The position numbers and the translations under genes were made by a program. The notes under the pieces are model-generated. The model ran no database searches. It saw only the letters and a list, made by a program, of their open reading frames with translations, and was not told the DNA's origin. From the NCBI GenBank assembly GCA_958296125.1, contig OY282444.1, positions 2,947,623 to 3,011,622 of the forward strand: a DNA stretch of 64,000 bases, read 5' to 3'. Below are positions 7,309-17,052 of this stretch, one piece after another; the stretch's first letter is position 1, and every line of letters begins with the position of its first letter. The stretch comes from an uncultured Poribacteria bacterium. GTDB lineage: Bacteria; Poribacteria; WGA-4E; PCPOR2b.

Positions 7309-10152
7309 TCATTTTTGTGGCACCGATTGTAAGACTTTCCGCACTCCAGCCAGGTTGCGCTTAGCTTCAGTGTAGTCGGGGTCCAATCGGACTGCTGTTT
7401 TGAAGTGCTGCCGTGCCTCGACGAAGTCTCCCCGCGTAGCCAAGGCAAGCCCGATATGATTGTGTGTCTCGGCGTGGTTTGGTCGTAGGCGTAACGAAGC
7501 CCGATAGTATGGGATTGCTGCCTCAATTCTGCCGAGCCGATAGAGCGTATGGGCGATGCCATGCAGCACATGGGGGTTTTCCGGACGAATTCGGTTAGCC
7601 TCCACATAATGGTGCCCTGCCGCTTTATTCCGTCCCTGCTCTATGAATGCATCCGCGAGCATACGATTCGCCTCGAAGTGGTCAGGATTCCAACGCACAG
7701 CTTCTGAAAGTAGCGTGATAGCTTCGTCAACTCCATCGTCCCTCAAAAGTGTCAATAATTCTACCCGCCGGATGATGGCTTCTGCGATGATCGCACCTAG
7801 ATTTTTCTTGCGGACCCTCTCAATAGCTGAAATCTCCTCGGAAGAAAGTGCGAAATCAATGACTTCGTCAAGGGAACCGATATGCTTGATCAGATGGTCT
7901 TTGACAATCGGGATTTCATTCGTTTGAACGATGTAGTCCAGACTAGTTGCGTAGTCGAGGACCGGGAGATCATCACGGTAAAGACGAGCCCCCAATGCCA
8001 GATCGGCGAGTTCACGGGGACCTGCCAGATACCCTCCGAGAAAGACAGGGAGCTGATTGAGCCAATGTTGAGGCCCTCCCCAAAAGGTGTAACGCAAGTC
8101 TCGGTGCACCGCTTCATTAGACGATAACCGTTTCAAGGTGGTGCGGCTGAGTTTGAAATCCGTATCATTGAGGCCAATCAGGAGCAAATCGGAGGAATTG
8201 TACCACAGGAAACTTTGTGGGAAGGCATCAAGGAAGGTTTTGACTACCCCCTGGAATTGGTCGGTTGTGAGTGATGGTATTGAGACCAGTTGAGTGAGGA
8301 GGCCGCCGGGACGGAGGCGTTGCCGGGAACGGTGGTAGAAATCAACCGTGTAGAAGAACGCGATACCGGGGCGAAAGATTTGCCCCACCTCAATGGCAAT
8401 CAGGTCATACATGGCATCGCTGTGATTCAGGTAGTTGAGACCATCTTCACTGATCAGTTTGACCCGTTTGTCATCCATCCACTTCGAGTCGAAATGGCCG
8501 CGAATAAACTCAAATAGCGTCGGTTCGATATCAACGCAATCTAGGCGGTCAATATCGTACATCAGAAAGCGGCTCGGCGTTTGTCCTGTGCCGGTGCCGA
8601 CGACGAGAACGCTCTTCGGATTCGGGTGTAAAAGCATTGGGATGTGCGCGCCAACGACCTGCTGATTTTTCAGATTGCTTCCTTGCCACCATCGGTCAAT
8701 TTCAAGTTCGATCCACTCCTCGTCCCTCCGGATAACAGCCAAATCCCCGTCAACCCCTTCGCGGAAAGCCACCAGTTGCCGATCATCGGCGAGAAAATCC
8801 GCAGGAATCTGAGTCCCTGTAGTGAAAGGGATGCAAAGCCAGAGGAGTAACGCCCCGGCGACTGCACCTCCTCGAAAAAGCGGTGAGAAGGTTTTGTCGA
8901 TCCAGAACCATGCGGCGAATCCAGTTAACAAACTGACCCCTGTAATAAACAGGAGGCTGAATTTTATTCCGAAGATGGGGAGTCCTACAAATCCAACGAG
9001 CAGTGAGCCGAGAATTCCGCCCAGCGTGTTAATCGCTGCCATCCGTCCCGTGCCGATGCTCGCCCTTGATGCATCTTCGACAACCATCCGCACCGCAAGC
9101 GGAAATGATGCGCCCGAAAGGACAGTGGGAGGCAATAATAGGATGAAATACATCCCCAACTCGTTTTTGACATCTGCCCAAAAGGTATGTGGAAGGGTCA
9201 TAACGGTTAGCACCGATAGTCCTGTGAGGATTTGGAATAGGCCAAAATATCGGGCTCGCGGCGTTGATCGGTCAAAGAGGCGGGAAGCGAGCAAGCTACC
9301 GAGGACAATACCAACCAGTACCACTGTCAATGTCAAGGTGTAGATGTGGGCGTTATTCTGACGGGTCAAGAGTCGCAGGTAGCGTGTCCAAAGCACCTCA
9401 CTTCCAAGGACGACGAAGCCGACGGAAAAGAACAGCACGGCGATGGGAACTTGAGCAGCAGTAAATCGCTCCGTAGATATTTTACGCTGACGTTCAGGTT
9501 GCTTTGAATCTCGATGCAGTTGAGGAGGTTGGTTTTTGGTAATGGGTAATAGCCCGATGGCAATGCCACACAGGATGTTCAGGACAGCCCCAAATTGAAC
9601 GGTGAGCTGAAGGCCCAGTGTCGGAAGCAATAAGAGCCCGGCTGCTACACAGCCCACCGCCGCTCCCAAGGTGTTCACTCCATAAAGCAGGCCAACAGAA
9701 TGGGCGACTCTCGCATCACTGCGGACAAACTGACGGCAAAAGAGGGGGAGTGTACTGCCCATGAGGATGGTAGGTGGGAGAATGACGAGAGACACTAGCA
9801 TTCCACGTACCACAAATAGAATGATAGCATGACCTGCTAGTGCGCGATAGATTGGTCCGTAGAGGCTCTCCGTAAAGTCGAAGAGGTAAGGGCTCGCTAT
9901 GACGAACAACCCAAGTCCGACTTCGATCAGCGCGTAAAGCCTCAGCGGTTGCAACGTTCTTTGGCCGATTCGCCCGAATAGGTAACTTCCGCAAGCCAGA
10001 CCGAGAAAAAAAACTGCTAGTATTGTGCTAACAGCAAACGTCGTGGATCCGAAGACCAGAGAAGCCTTGCGTATCCACGACACCTCATATACCAGTCCTG
10101 CAAAACCAGAGAGAAAGAAGCAAACAATTGCGATGCCATTTTGGAGTTTCAT
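7309..10152 (-). CDS. MFS-like/spermidine synthase-like/TPR fusion protein
   Basis: A 947-residue protein with three parts. The first half holds two blocks of membrane helices of the fused MFS/spermidine-synthase type, with the recurrent ends SGFAGLVYEVSWIR and GFVVLGSEVLWTRYLRLL. Next is a Rossmann-like aminopropyltransferase-type domain with VLVVGTGTGQTP, DCVDIEPTLFEF and SEDGLNYLNH. The last ~130 residues form about three TPR repeats, e.g. HVLHGIAHTLYRLGRIEAAI. Such proteins are widespread, but few are shown to make polyamines, and the soluble domain's substrate cannot be told from sequence. The TPR tail suggests a protein-binding role. There is no adjacent speD or other polyamine gene. 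ATG 10152 has no obvious ribosome binding site. Confidence 0.85.
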   Translation of the reverse strand: MKLQNGIAIVCFFLSGFAGLVYEVSWIRKASLVFGSTTFAVSTILAVFFLGLACGSYLFGRIGQRTLQPLRLYALIEVGLGLFVIASPYLFDFTESLYGPIYRALAGHAIILFVVRGMLVSLVILPPTILMGSTLPLFCRQFVRSDARVAHSVGLLYGVNTLGAAVGCVAAGLLLLPTLGLQLTVQFGAVLNILCGIAIGLLPITKNQPPQLHRDSKQPERQRKISTERFTAAQVPIAVLFFSVGFVVLGSEVLWTRYLRLLTRQNNAHIYTLTLTVVLVGIVLGSLLASRLFDRSTPRARYFGLFQILTGLSVLTVMTLPHTFWADVKNELGMYFILLLPPTVLSGASFPLAVRMVVEDASRASIGTGRMAAINTLGGILGSLLVGFVGLPIFGIKFSLLFITGVSLLTGFAAWFWIDKTFSPLFRGGAVAGALLLWLCIPFTTGTQIPADFLADDRQLVAFREGVDGDLAVIRRDEEWIELEIDRWWQGSNLKNQQVVGAHIPMLLHPNPKSVLVVGTGTGQTPSRFLMYDIDRLDCVDIEPTLFEFIRGHFDSKWMDDKRVKLISEDGLNYLNHSDAMYDLIAIEVGQIFRPGIAFFYTVDFYHRSRQRLRPGGLLTQLVSIPSLTTDQFQGVVKTFLDAFPQSFLWYNSSDLLLIGLNDTDFKLSRTTLKRLSSNEAVHRDLRYTFWGGPQHWLNQLPVFLGGYLAGPRELADLALGARLYRDDLPVLDYATSLDYIVQTNEIPIVKDHLIKHIGSLDEVIDFALSSEEISAIERVRKKNLGAIIAEAIIRRVELLTLLRDDGVDEAITLLSEAVRWNPDHFEANRMLADAFIEQGRNKAAGHHYVEANRIRPENPHVLHGIAHTLYRLGRIEAAIPYYRASLRLRPNHAETHNHIGLALATRGDFVEARQHFKTAVRLDPDYTEAKRNLAGVRKVLQSVPQK

Positions 10153-10582
10153 GATAGGGTCAAATATAATTCATGTCTTGCGACCAATAAAATGTTGGCT
10201 CATGTCAAAAGAATGTGCAAAACGCGAAGAGCGTGAAACGTGAGGCCAATTTATTGGTTCATTGGTGCAGTCAGGCTATGAAACCCGACCTACGGGGCTC
10301 AAAAAAAAGAAAGTGGAAAATACGAACGATTTCTTAACATGAGCCAACTTTGAATACTCCGATTGACCGGTGCACATGGTATTGCTTGAGTTTACTGATC
10401 GGGAATTGTAGACAATGACAAACGAGGATCTGTCGCCCCGATTTCTTATAGCTGCTATGAGGTTAATCCCTGGACTGAAACTAAAGTTAAATTGACATCC
10501 CCGACAAGCTATGCTAAAATTAGGGTCTCAATTGGAAATTATAACCTATTGAAGGTGGGAGTTCAAGGAAGGAGAATAACAG
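10153..10582. other. Intergenic region between divergent genes
   Basis: No gene seen. The only supported element is the sigma-70 type promoter at 10492-10520 reading into the DUF983 gene. Confidence 0.5.
10492..10520 (+). promoter_or_regulatory. Sigma-70 type promoter of the DUF983 gene
   Basis: TTGACA (10492-10497), a 17-base spacer, then TAAAAT (10515-10520). The start codon follows about 55 bases downstream of the expected transcription start. Confidence 0.75.
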
Positions 10583-10981
10583 ATGGGAAAATATAGTAAG
10601 CGTCAGATTCTCATAAAAGGGTTGCGCTTAAAGTGCCCAAGGTGCGGTGAAGGTCAAATGTTCGGGGGTATGTTCAAAATGTGTTCGGAGTGCGATAATT
10701 GCCACTTCAAGTTTGAGCGCGAGGCGGGATATTTTGCTGGGGCAATGTATATCAACTACGGTGTGACTGTTTTTATTGCATTTGCCAGCTATTTTGCGTT
10801 GGACTATTTTACTTCTATCTCTTTTCTTCAGAACTTCATTTTGTGGGGAGCTTTCAGTGCCCTTTTCCCCATCTTCTTCTTCCGCTATTCTCGCAGTCTG
10901 TGGTTGAGTTTCGACTACATTTTCAACCCTTCTGAACCGCCGGATTCGCGCCGGGAAGGGACGAGGCCCCCTTCCTCCTAG
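10583..10981 (+). CDS. DUF983 family small membrane protein with zinc-binding cysteines
   Basis: 132 residues. The N-terminal part begins GLRLKCPRCGEGQMF with CPRC (C18, C21) and continues with CSECDNC, giving a zinc-ribbon-like cluster. GYFAGAMYINYG and two hydrophobic helices follow (about 55-75 and 80-100), then a polar tail. This is the layout of DUF983 proteins, small inner-membrane proteins of unknown function. ATG 10583 is preceded by AAGGAG at 8 bases and by a near-consensus promoter. It converges with the sigma factor gene, 25 bases away, with no obvious terminator between. Confidence 0.85.
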   Translation: MGKYSKRQILIKGLRLKCPRCGEGQMFGGMFKMCSECDNCHFKFEREAGYFAGAMYINYGVTVFIAFASYFALDYFTSISFLQNFILWGAFSALFPIFFFRYSRSLWLSFDYIFNPSEPPDSRREGTRPPSS

Positions 10982-11006
10982 GCTATACGCCTCCAAAATC
11001 CCGGAA

Positions 11007-12170
11007 TTACTCGCATCGGATATCGTGACGTAATCGATTCAACGCTTTCACCTCAAGTTGTCGAATCCGCTCTCTGGAAAGGTTCAGAAGTGTGCCGATC
11101 TCCTGTAAGCTGTGTTCCTTCCCATTTTCCAGTCCATATCTTAGGGAAACGATCCGCTGTTCGCGCGTCGGTAAGGTAGTTAGGGCTGTTTTCACTGCGT
11201 CCACCAGATTTTGCCGAGTGATTTCCGTTAACGGATTAGGGGTCTTTTCACACGCGACAAAATCCTCAATTCCACCTTGATCTGAACTAGTGTACGTCTC
11301 CAAGGATACAGTACTAGCGGTTAGTTGGTCTAATAGCAGGAGCCGATCTACGGTGAGTCCCGATGCCTCAGCGATCTCCTCTCGACTCGGTTCATGGTTC
11401 TTCTGCTGACGCAGGCGTGCCTCCACTCGATTCACCTTCCGAATCTCGTTGAGAATATAGGCTGGCAGCCGAATTGTTCGCCCATGGTTGGCAATGCTAG
11501 AGCCAATTGCCTGCTGCATCCACCACGAAGCATACGCCCCAAATTTGACACCGCGCTGCCAATCAAAGTGATCGACAGCCTGGAGGAGTCCAATGCTCGC
11601 CTCCTGAACCAGATCGAGTAAATCCAGTCCACGCTCCCGATATTTTTTGGCGATGCAAACCGCTAGTCTTAAATTCGCTTCAACAATGTGGTTCTTAGCA
11701 GCGTGGATCTCTGCATTGCATAACTTTAGGTGTTGCGCCAAATTCAAAAGGTACTTTTCGATAGACCGTGGTAAGCATTCAGCTATAATTCTCTGATTCA
11801 GAATAACAGTAGATGGCGGGTTGTCCAGAGAAATGTCGGGCAGGTAGGTTGCCAACTCCTGATAGAACTCATCAATTTGCATCTGACGCTTTTCAATTTT
11901 GATGAATAGGTGCGTTTCTTCGTCTTGAGTTAAGCGAGGGGTTCTCCCAATCTGATGAAGGTAACTCCTGAATGAACCATCCTCCTGATCCGAATAATAG
12001 GTTTTAAACACCTTGGTGCTACCGTTGGCTGCGTCAACAGGAAATTCTTCAGGCGGCTCGTGTATCTGTGCATCGGTGGGTACAGAACGCAGTTTCGGGA
12101 TTGTTGAATCGTCAACGTGCATTTCAGTGGGATTTTTCAGCCGTGTGACTTCATTTGTCTGTTGAACCAT
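11007..12170 (-). CDS. Sigma-70 family RNA polymerase sigma factor (RpoD/SigA-like)
   Basis: 387 residues. Region 1.2 is GSFRSYLHQIGRTPRLTQDE. Region 2 has ANLRLAVCIAKKYRERGL, DLLDLVQEASIGLLQAVDHF and KFGAYASWWMQQAIG, the core-binding and -10 recognition segments. Region 3 contains EIAEASGLTVDRLL. Region 4 ends with ERIRQLEVKALNRLRH, the -35 recognition helix. A long region 1.1 is missing, as in many group 1/2 factors outside Proteobacteria. The start is placed at ATG 12170 behind GGGGGAAAGA; a TTG at 12182 is an alternative. It could be the primary factor or a stationary-phase paralogue. The TTGACA/TAAAAT promoters in this window are of the kind such a factor reads. Confidence 0.9.
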   Translation of the reverse strand: MVQQTNEVTRLKNPTEMHVDDSTIPKLRSVPTDAQIHEPPEEFPVDAANGSTKVFKTYYSDQEDGSFRSYLHQIGRTPRLTQDEETHLFIKIEKRQMQIDEFYQELATYLPDISLDNPPSTVILNQRIIAECLPRSIEKYLLNLAQHLKLCNAEIHAAKNHIVEANLRLAVCIAKKYRERGLDLLDLVQEASIGLLQAVDHFDWQRGVKFGAYASWWMQQAIGSSIANHGRTIRLPAYILNEIRKVNRVEARLRQQKNHEPSREEIAEASGLTVDRLLLLDQLTASTVSLETYTSSDQGGIEDFVACEKTPNPLTEITRQNLVDAVKTALTTLPTREQRIVSLRYGLENGKEHSLQEIGTLLNLSRERIRQLEVKALNRLRHDIRCE

Positions 12171-12452
12171 TCTTTCCCCCAACCCTTGAATCTTTTCTTT
12201 CTGATAATCGCCTCTTTTTGGAGCAATATATGTGCCATATTGTGAGAGGGTGGAAATTGGGAGGAAATGGGAAAGGGAAATCGGAAATAAAGCAATTATA
12301 AAAGTGGGGTAGAGAAGATTGACGATTATTTATTGAAAAATACTACTCTTTTTTCGATAATTGTATTCAATTGGCAATCCCAAGACGATTTACGCATCAC
12401 GCCAACGTCATCTGAATGTGACGATGTAACACAGAAGTGACACAAATTGCCA

Positions 12453-13919
12453 CTAAGTCTTGTTCAGATCTCGCTGCAACCCCAGTTCATTAATCTTACG
12501 ATGCAACGACTGACGCCGAATGCCGACCTGCTCCGCTGTTGCCTGAATGTTCCAGTGATTTTGCTTGAGTTTGTGTTCCAAGAAAATCCGTTCAAATCCC
12601 TGTGAAGCTTCCTTAATTGTTGCAGCGTTAAGTAAGCTGCGAAAATCTGCTTCCAGCAAATCGACATTGGTGCCCGCCCCAGCTGTCCCTCGATTAAAGA
12701 GTTCGGGGACAGGTGCCGCGCCTTTATCAAAGATTTCCGGTGCCAAGTCGCGTGTAGAAATCTGTTGCCCCGTGCAGGTGAGGGCAGCATATTCGATTGC
12801 CTTTTCCAACTCTCGCACATTCCCTGGCCAATGATACTGCTCAAATGCGGAGAGCACCGCATCGTCAAAACTAAAGGGACGGTGCTGTTCGAGGCCATGA
12901 GAATATTTGCGAAGAAAATGCCATGCTAACAACTCAATATCTCCTTCGCGTTCACGCAAAGATGGCAAAGCGATTATCGGTTTCAAACGATAATAGAGAT
13001 CGCTGCGAAACTTTCCTGCCTCCACAGCCGCCCCGAGGTCACGATTGGTTGCAGCGATAATCCGAACGTCAACCCGTTGCACCTTCACCCCGACTCCCTG
13101 AATCTCTTTATAATCCAGCACACGTAGCAATTTCGGCTGCATCGCCAGACTCAAATCGCCAATCTCATCAAGAAAAATAGTCCCGCCGTGTGCCTGCTGA
13201 AATTTGCCCGGACGTTGGTCAACCGATGTTGCCACCCGTCTCCCGATTCCGAATAGTTCTGCTTCAATTAATTCCGCTGGAATTGCGCTACAATTCACGA
13301 CTTCAAAGGGACCTTCGCAACGCGGGCTATGTTTATGGATAGCACGCGCAACAAAATCCTTTCCGGTGCCGCTTTCACCATAGAGTAAGACATCCGTTTC
13401 TGATCGTGCGACTCGCCCAACCGTTGTCATCACTTCAATCATGGCAGAACTTTTGCCGATAATTTCATAATCGTCCGCAGAACCTATGCTGTCATCCTGA
13501 GAGAGAGGCTTGTCGTTACGCTGGCTCAACATCTCTTTGACGACTTCGATCAGATGGGTGTAGTTAATCGGCTTGCTGATATAGTCATAAATGCCCAACC
13601 CACTTGCCTCAAGTGCAGTTTCCGAAGAACTGTTGGCAGTGATGACTATAGCTTGCGGCGGTATAGGGTGTTGCTGCTTGCTCCGCTTAAGGACCTTGAG
13701 CCCTGCTTCTCTATCCAAAACACCGTGCGCGTCTGGCATCCAGAGATCTACCAGAATCAAATCATAAGGCGGATTTTCGTCTAGCCGTGCGATTGCCGCA
13801 TCCCGATTACAGGCAAAATCGACGGAGGCATTGATCGATGCCTCCATCTTGAGTTGTGCATTGATGTATTTACAGGTCGCTTGTTCATCCTCTGCGATTA
13901 AAATTCGTGCGTGTTTCAT
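12453..13919 (-). CDS. NtrC-type response regulator lacking the GAFTGA loop
   Basis: 488 residues. The receiver domain (1-125) has acidic E10/D11, phospho-acceptor D58 in LVDLWMP, T94 and K117. The AAA+ domain (about 155-385) has Walker A GESGTGKD (181-188), Walker B GGTIFLDEIGD (245-255) and the sensor segment RSDLYYRL. The Fis-type helix-turn-helix is at 452-482. At 225-233, where GAFTGA contacts sigma-54, the sequence is GRRVATSV, so classical sigma-54 activation is doubtful. FGI-VATG-type variants with the same change are known in the family. It lies 63 bases downstream of the CHASE2 kinase gene and is very probably its partner. The output could be repression or activation without sigma-54; this is inference. 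Confidence 0.9.
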   Translation of the reverse strand: MKHARILIAEDEQATCKYINAQLKMEASINASVDFACNRDAAIARLDENPPYDLILVDLWMPDAHGVLDREAGLKVLKRSKQQHPIPPQAIVITANSSSETALEASGLGIYDYISKPINYTHLIEVVKEMLSQRNDKPLSQDDSIGSADDYEIIGKSSAMIEVMTTVGRVARSETDVLLYGESGTGKDFVARAIHKHSPRCEGPFEVVNCSAIPAELIEAELFGIGRRVATSVDQRPGKFQQAHGGTIFLDEIGDLSLAMQPKLLRVLDYKEIQGVGVKVQRVDVRIIAATNRDLGAAVEAGKFRSDLYYRLKPIIALPSLREREGDIELLAWHFLRKYSHGLEQHRPFSFDDAVLSAFEQYHWPGNVRELEKAIEYAALTCTGQQISTRDLAPEIFDKGAAPVPELFNRGTAGAGTNVDLLEADFRSLLNAATIKEASQGFERIFLEHKLKQNHWNIQATAEQVGIRRQSLHRKINELGLQRDLNKT

Positions 13920-13982
13920 GGTTCGTATCCGTTAATCCCTAATTGCCTAAAATGTATTGCGTAAGAAAACGGTGGAGGTTCA

Positions 13983-15920
13983 CTAAAGCCTAACGAAAAA
14001 CGCCGTTCCGATGCCAACCTCGCTTTCCACCCGCACTGTTCCATTATGCCCTTCGACGATATTCTTTACATTGACCAAACCAAGTCCCAATCCACGCGGT
14101 TTAGTTGTATAAAAAGGTTCAAAGATTCGATAGAGTTCGTGCGCAGGGATGCCTGCCCCTGTGTCCTTGACGATGACAGTAACTCCCTTCTGCTGAGATG
14201 TTGACACCTCCACGACGATTTCCAGCGTTCCACCCGATGACATCGCTTGACAGGCATTTTTGATTAGGTTCGTAAAGACAATCCGCATTTTATCAGCATC
14301 AAGGAGGAGCGGCGGAATTTGCGGCGGTAGACTCAGCCGAACTTGAATTTGATTCTCATCGATCACCGGTTGTACCATCTCCACTGCAGATTTCAGAATG
14401 GGTTCGAGCACTTGCTGTTGAAAATTCATGTGAGAATCTTGGAAGAAGCTGAATTCATCTTCGATCATTTCGTCCAGTTTCGTCACCCAACCAATGATCT
14501 GGTTCATTTCACCAACAATCTCTTCGGGTTGTTCTCGCAGCTTGAGCGGGTCTTGCTTCTGGAAATTAACCCGTATCATTTCCGCGGGCGCGCGGATCAG
14601 GTTCAGAGCATTTCGTAACTCATGGCGCACCCGTGCGGACATCACACCAAACACCGCCTCTTTCTCCGATCTGACTAGCTGATCTTGGGTTGTTTGCAAC
14701 TGCCGCAGCAAGTGCCGCAGCCGAAGATGCGCCAAGAGCAAGCTACTGATCACACTGCTAAGAAGCAATGCCAGAGTCGATCCCGTGACTTCAACCCAAA
14801 AGTCGAAGAAAACGAACATCCCGCCGACAAAAAGAAGGTGGCATAGTATCAGGCCGCTGCCGAAGAGCAGCATAGATCGGTAGCTGTGCCCGCTTCGGTA
14901 GATTAAAATTGTTGCTGCGACAGAAAGGATTGCAAGGCAGACCATACAGAGGAGATTTCCCCTCTGACTGAGTTGCCAGACAAAATCTCGATTCAACAGA
15001 CTATTGAGCAGATTTGCGCGCAGAGCAAGTGCTGACAGTTCCCCCAAGGGTGTTGCTCTCTTGTTGACTCCTGCTGTCGTGATACCAATCAATATGCACT
15101 TATCGTTAAAACCTTGCAGAAATTGGTTGGTCCTATCCTCTGACATTGACAGAGCATCAACAAAGGAAGTGGGTTGAAACATTGCCTCGTCCCCTGCAAA
15201 CCGAATGAATAATTGACCCTGTGAGTCAATAGGGATACGGACCACCTCTCCCACCGGCGAGTTAAATTCGAGATGTTTGCCACTCCAAAACCCTTCCCGC
15301 AATTCTATTGACGTGGGGAAGACACCATAGGTTTGACACAAGATTGACATTACGAAGGAATAACGGTAGGTATCTGTGGCACGGTCTTTCACGACAAGTT
15401 GAGCGGAGCGGGAGATGCCGTCGGAATCGCTAAGCGGGAAATGGCTAAAGCCCCAACCCGACGCTTGTGTCAAATTGTCAGGTAAGGTAAGCCAATCGGT
15501 GACTTCTGGCAGAGCATGACGGTCTATGGTCTTGACCTGAGGGTAGGGACGAATAACGAATAGTTTTTCACCGGGGATCCGTTGTTCATCTTCCCACTCG
15601 CGGTTGAACCACACAACTAAGCCAATTGCCTTCGGGTCTGCTTGTTGGAGGGCATCCATCAGAGCGGCGTAAATGTCAGAGTGCCATTGCATTGCCCCAA
15701 GCTCCTCCTCGCTTTTAGCATCAATCGTAATCAGTGCAATCTGAGAGGATGTTTGCGGGGAGCGAGGCGCGGTCCATTTTAGCCGGCCATCTAGTGTCTT
15801 CAGTTCAATAAACTCAAAGGTATCCAAATCCCGTAGAACCCCAACCACTACGAATGGCAGCAGACTCACAATGCCGATCAGGAGATATACTTTCTGAGAT
15901 TGCGCTTGTCTGGAGAGCAT
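13983..15920 (-). CDS. CHASE2-domain sensor histidine kinase
   Basis: 645 residues. One N-terminal transmembrane helix (about 10-30) precedes a periplasmic CHASE2 sensory domain (about 40-315, with [28 protein letters not shown] and [10 protein letters not shown]). Three helices follow (320-395) and a short coiled coil. The kinase core has [10 protein letters not shown] (phospho-acceptor H433), N-box [10 protein letters not shown] (551-560), G1 DTGAGIP (586-592) and G2 LGLGL (611-615). CHASE2 domains sense unknown envelope signals. The gene sits between the FecR-like gene and the response regulator gene in the same direction, consistent with an operon-like two-component pair. All catalytic boxes are present. 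Confidence 0.92.
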   Translation of the reverse strand: MLSRQAQSQKVYLLIGIVSLLPFVVVGVLRDLDTFEFIELKTLDGRLKWTAPRSPQTSSQIALITIDAKSEEELGAMQWHSDIYAALMDALQQADPKAIGLVVWFNREWEDEQRIPGEKLFVIRPYPQVKTIDRHALPEVTDWLTLPDNLTQASGWGFSHFPLSDSDGISRSAQLVVKDRATDTYRYSFVMSILCQTYGVFPTSIELREGFWSGKHLEFNSPVGEVVRIPIDSQGQLFIRFAGDEAMFQPTSFVDALSMSEDRTNQFLQGFNDKCILIGITTAGVNKRATPLGELSALALRANLLNSLLNRDFVWQLSQRGNLLCMVCLAILSVAATILIYRSGHSYRSMLLFGSGLILCHLLFVGGMFVFFDFWVEVTGSTLALLLSSVISSLLLAHLRLRHLLRQLQTTQDQLVRSEKEAVFGVMSARVRHELRNALNLIRAPAEMIRVNFQKQDPLKLREQPEEIVGEMNQIIGWVTKLDEMIEDEFSFFQDSHMNFQQQVLEPILKSAVEMVQPVIDENQIQVRLSLPPQIPPLLLDADKMRIVFTNLIKNACQAMSSGGTLEIVVEVSTSQQKGVTVIVKDTGAGIPAHELYRIFEPFYTTKPRGLGLGLVNVKNIVEGHNGTVRVESEVGIGTAFFVRL

Positions 15921-15987
15921 AAGGTTTCGTGATGTGTAATGCTTAATCTCCTCCGCCGCTCATGGGCCTATTTCCCCTATTTTCTGC

Positions 15988-16866
15988 CTATTGCTGGCTT
16001 CCTTGATACCACGCTGTTGTGAAATTCTGCTGAACCGCTTGGAGCTGCACAGAAATCCAGACCGTATCTTCCCCTTGCCTCTTATAGATTAACTGCTCAT
16101 TTGCGGCGATCTGTTTTGCATTATTGGAGGAAATATCGCTGTCAAAAACGACGAACAGTTGCCCTTTTTCATTTGCGGAGAGATCAACATCGAGACCGGC
16201 ATAGTGAAGGAGCTGGGCATACAACAAGGGACGAAGTGATGACTCCGCCTCAATCGTGTTGAGTATACCGTAGAGCTTTCGAGCCATGTCCAGCTTGGGC
16301 GCAGGATATGAAGGGTTATCCGCATTTTCTTGGGCAGGGGTGACGAGGAAAGAAGATACTAAAAATGCAACCTCATCGGGAAGCAGATCGATTTTGTGGC
16401 GGAGGCGTTCCAATTCGCTTTGGCTTATCTTGACTGCCGGTGTTTTCTCAAAAGCCGAAGTGCGATTCCGCGTTTTCGACTTATTACCAACGGGCAGCAC
16501 ATCAATTGCGGGGCTCTCATCAAATGCTTCATTAACCCGCCTCCCTTTTTGGGCATCTCTGCGCTGAAGCCCTTCATTGATTAACGTGCGAACAAATACC
16601 TCACGTCCACCGGGGAGAGTTGGCAGACGGGTGTCATTCGCTATTTTTAATCGCATCAGCGAGAAAGGAGGCATTCGCACCAAATCATCTGCAGCCAAGA
16701 CCATGCCTTTTTCCAGAAAACGCCACTCCTGTTCGCCAGTTTTTAGAATTTCTATCTTGCCAAAGGTAAATGTTGCTGTTGACTCTCCCAATTCGGCATA
16801 CGAGGTGTACGCCACCATCATACAGAGTAAACAGATTGTAGAGGTTAAGGTTTTGTGTGCTATCAT
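15988..16866 (-). CDS. Exported FecR-like domain protein
   Basis: 292 residues with a signal peptide (ends TSYAE) and a strong AGGAGG ribosome binding site. Residues about 30-95 (FGKIEILKTGEQEWRFLEKG, DLVRMPPFSLMRLK) have the spacing of a FecR domain: a GxVxV-like strand, then a W.. L.. G.. L segment and a threshold followed by S. The rest, about 150-290, is unassigned and probably alpha/beta, with LYAQLLHYAGLDVDLS. FecR-like proteins are periplasmic signal or ligand-binding modules and are often encoded beside CHASE2 proteins. It lies between the barrel-transglutaminase gene and the CHASE2 kinase gene, so a role in the same pathway is likely. The family call is moderate. Confidence 0.65.
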   Translation of the reverse strand: MIAHKTLTSTICLLCMMVAYTSYAELGESTATFTFGKIEILKTGEQEWRFLEKGMVLAADDLVRMPPFSLMRLKIANDTRLPTLPGGREVFVRTLINEGLQRRDAQKGRRVNEAFDESPAIDVLPVGNKSKTRNRTSAFEKTPAVKISQSELERLRHKIDLLPDEVAFLVSSFLVTPAQENADNPSYPAPKLDMARKLYGILNTIEAESSLRPLLYAQLLHYAGLDVDLSANEKGQLFVVFDSDISSNNAKQIAANEQLIYKRQGEDTVWISVQLQAVQQNFTTAWYQGSQQ

Positions 16867-17052
16867 TGATTTTCCTCCTAGTGTGACCTATTGTGGGCTA
16901 TGTATTGTGTTATACCGATTTTTCCGATGATAAACCTCCGGGCTCCAACCGAGGTGCCAAGACTCAACGTAATGGAGAATGCCAAACCTAGTAGCCTGTC
17001 AGATTTCGTATAAAATGTGAAACATAAATTTTCTCTTTCTGCGCCTTGCCAC

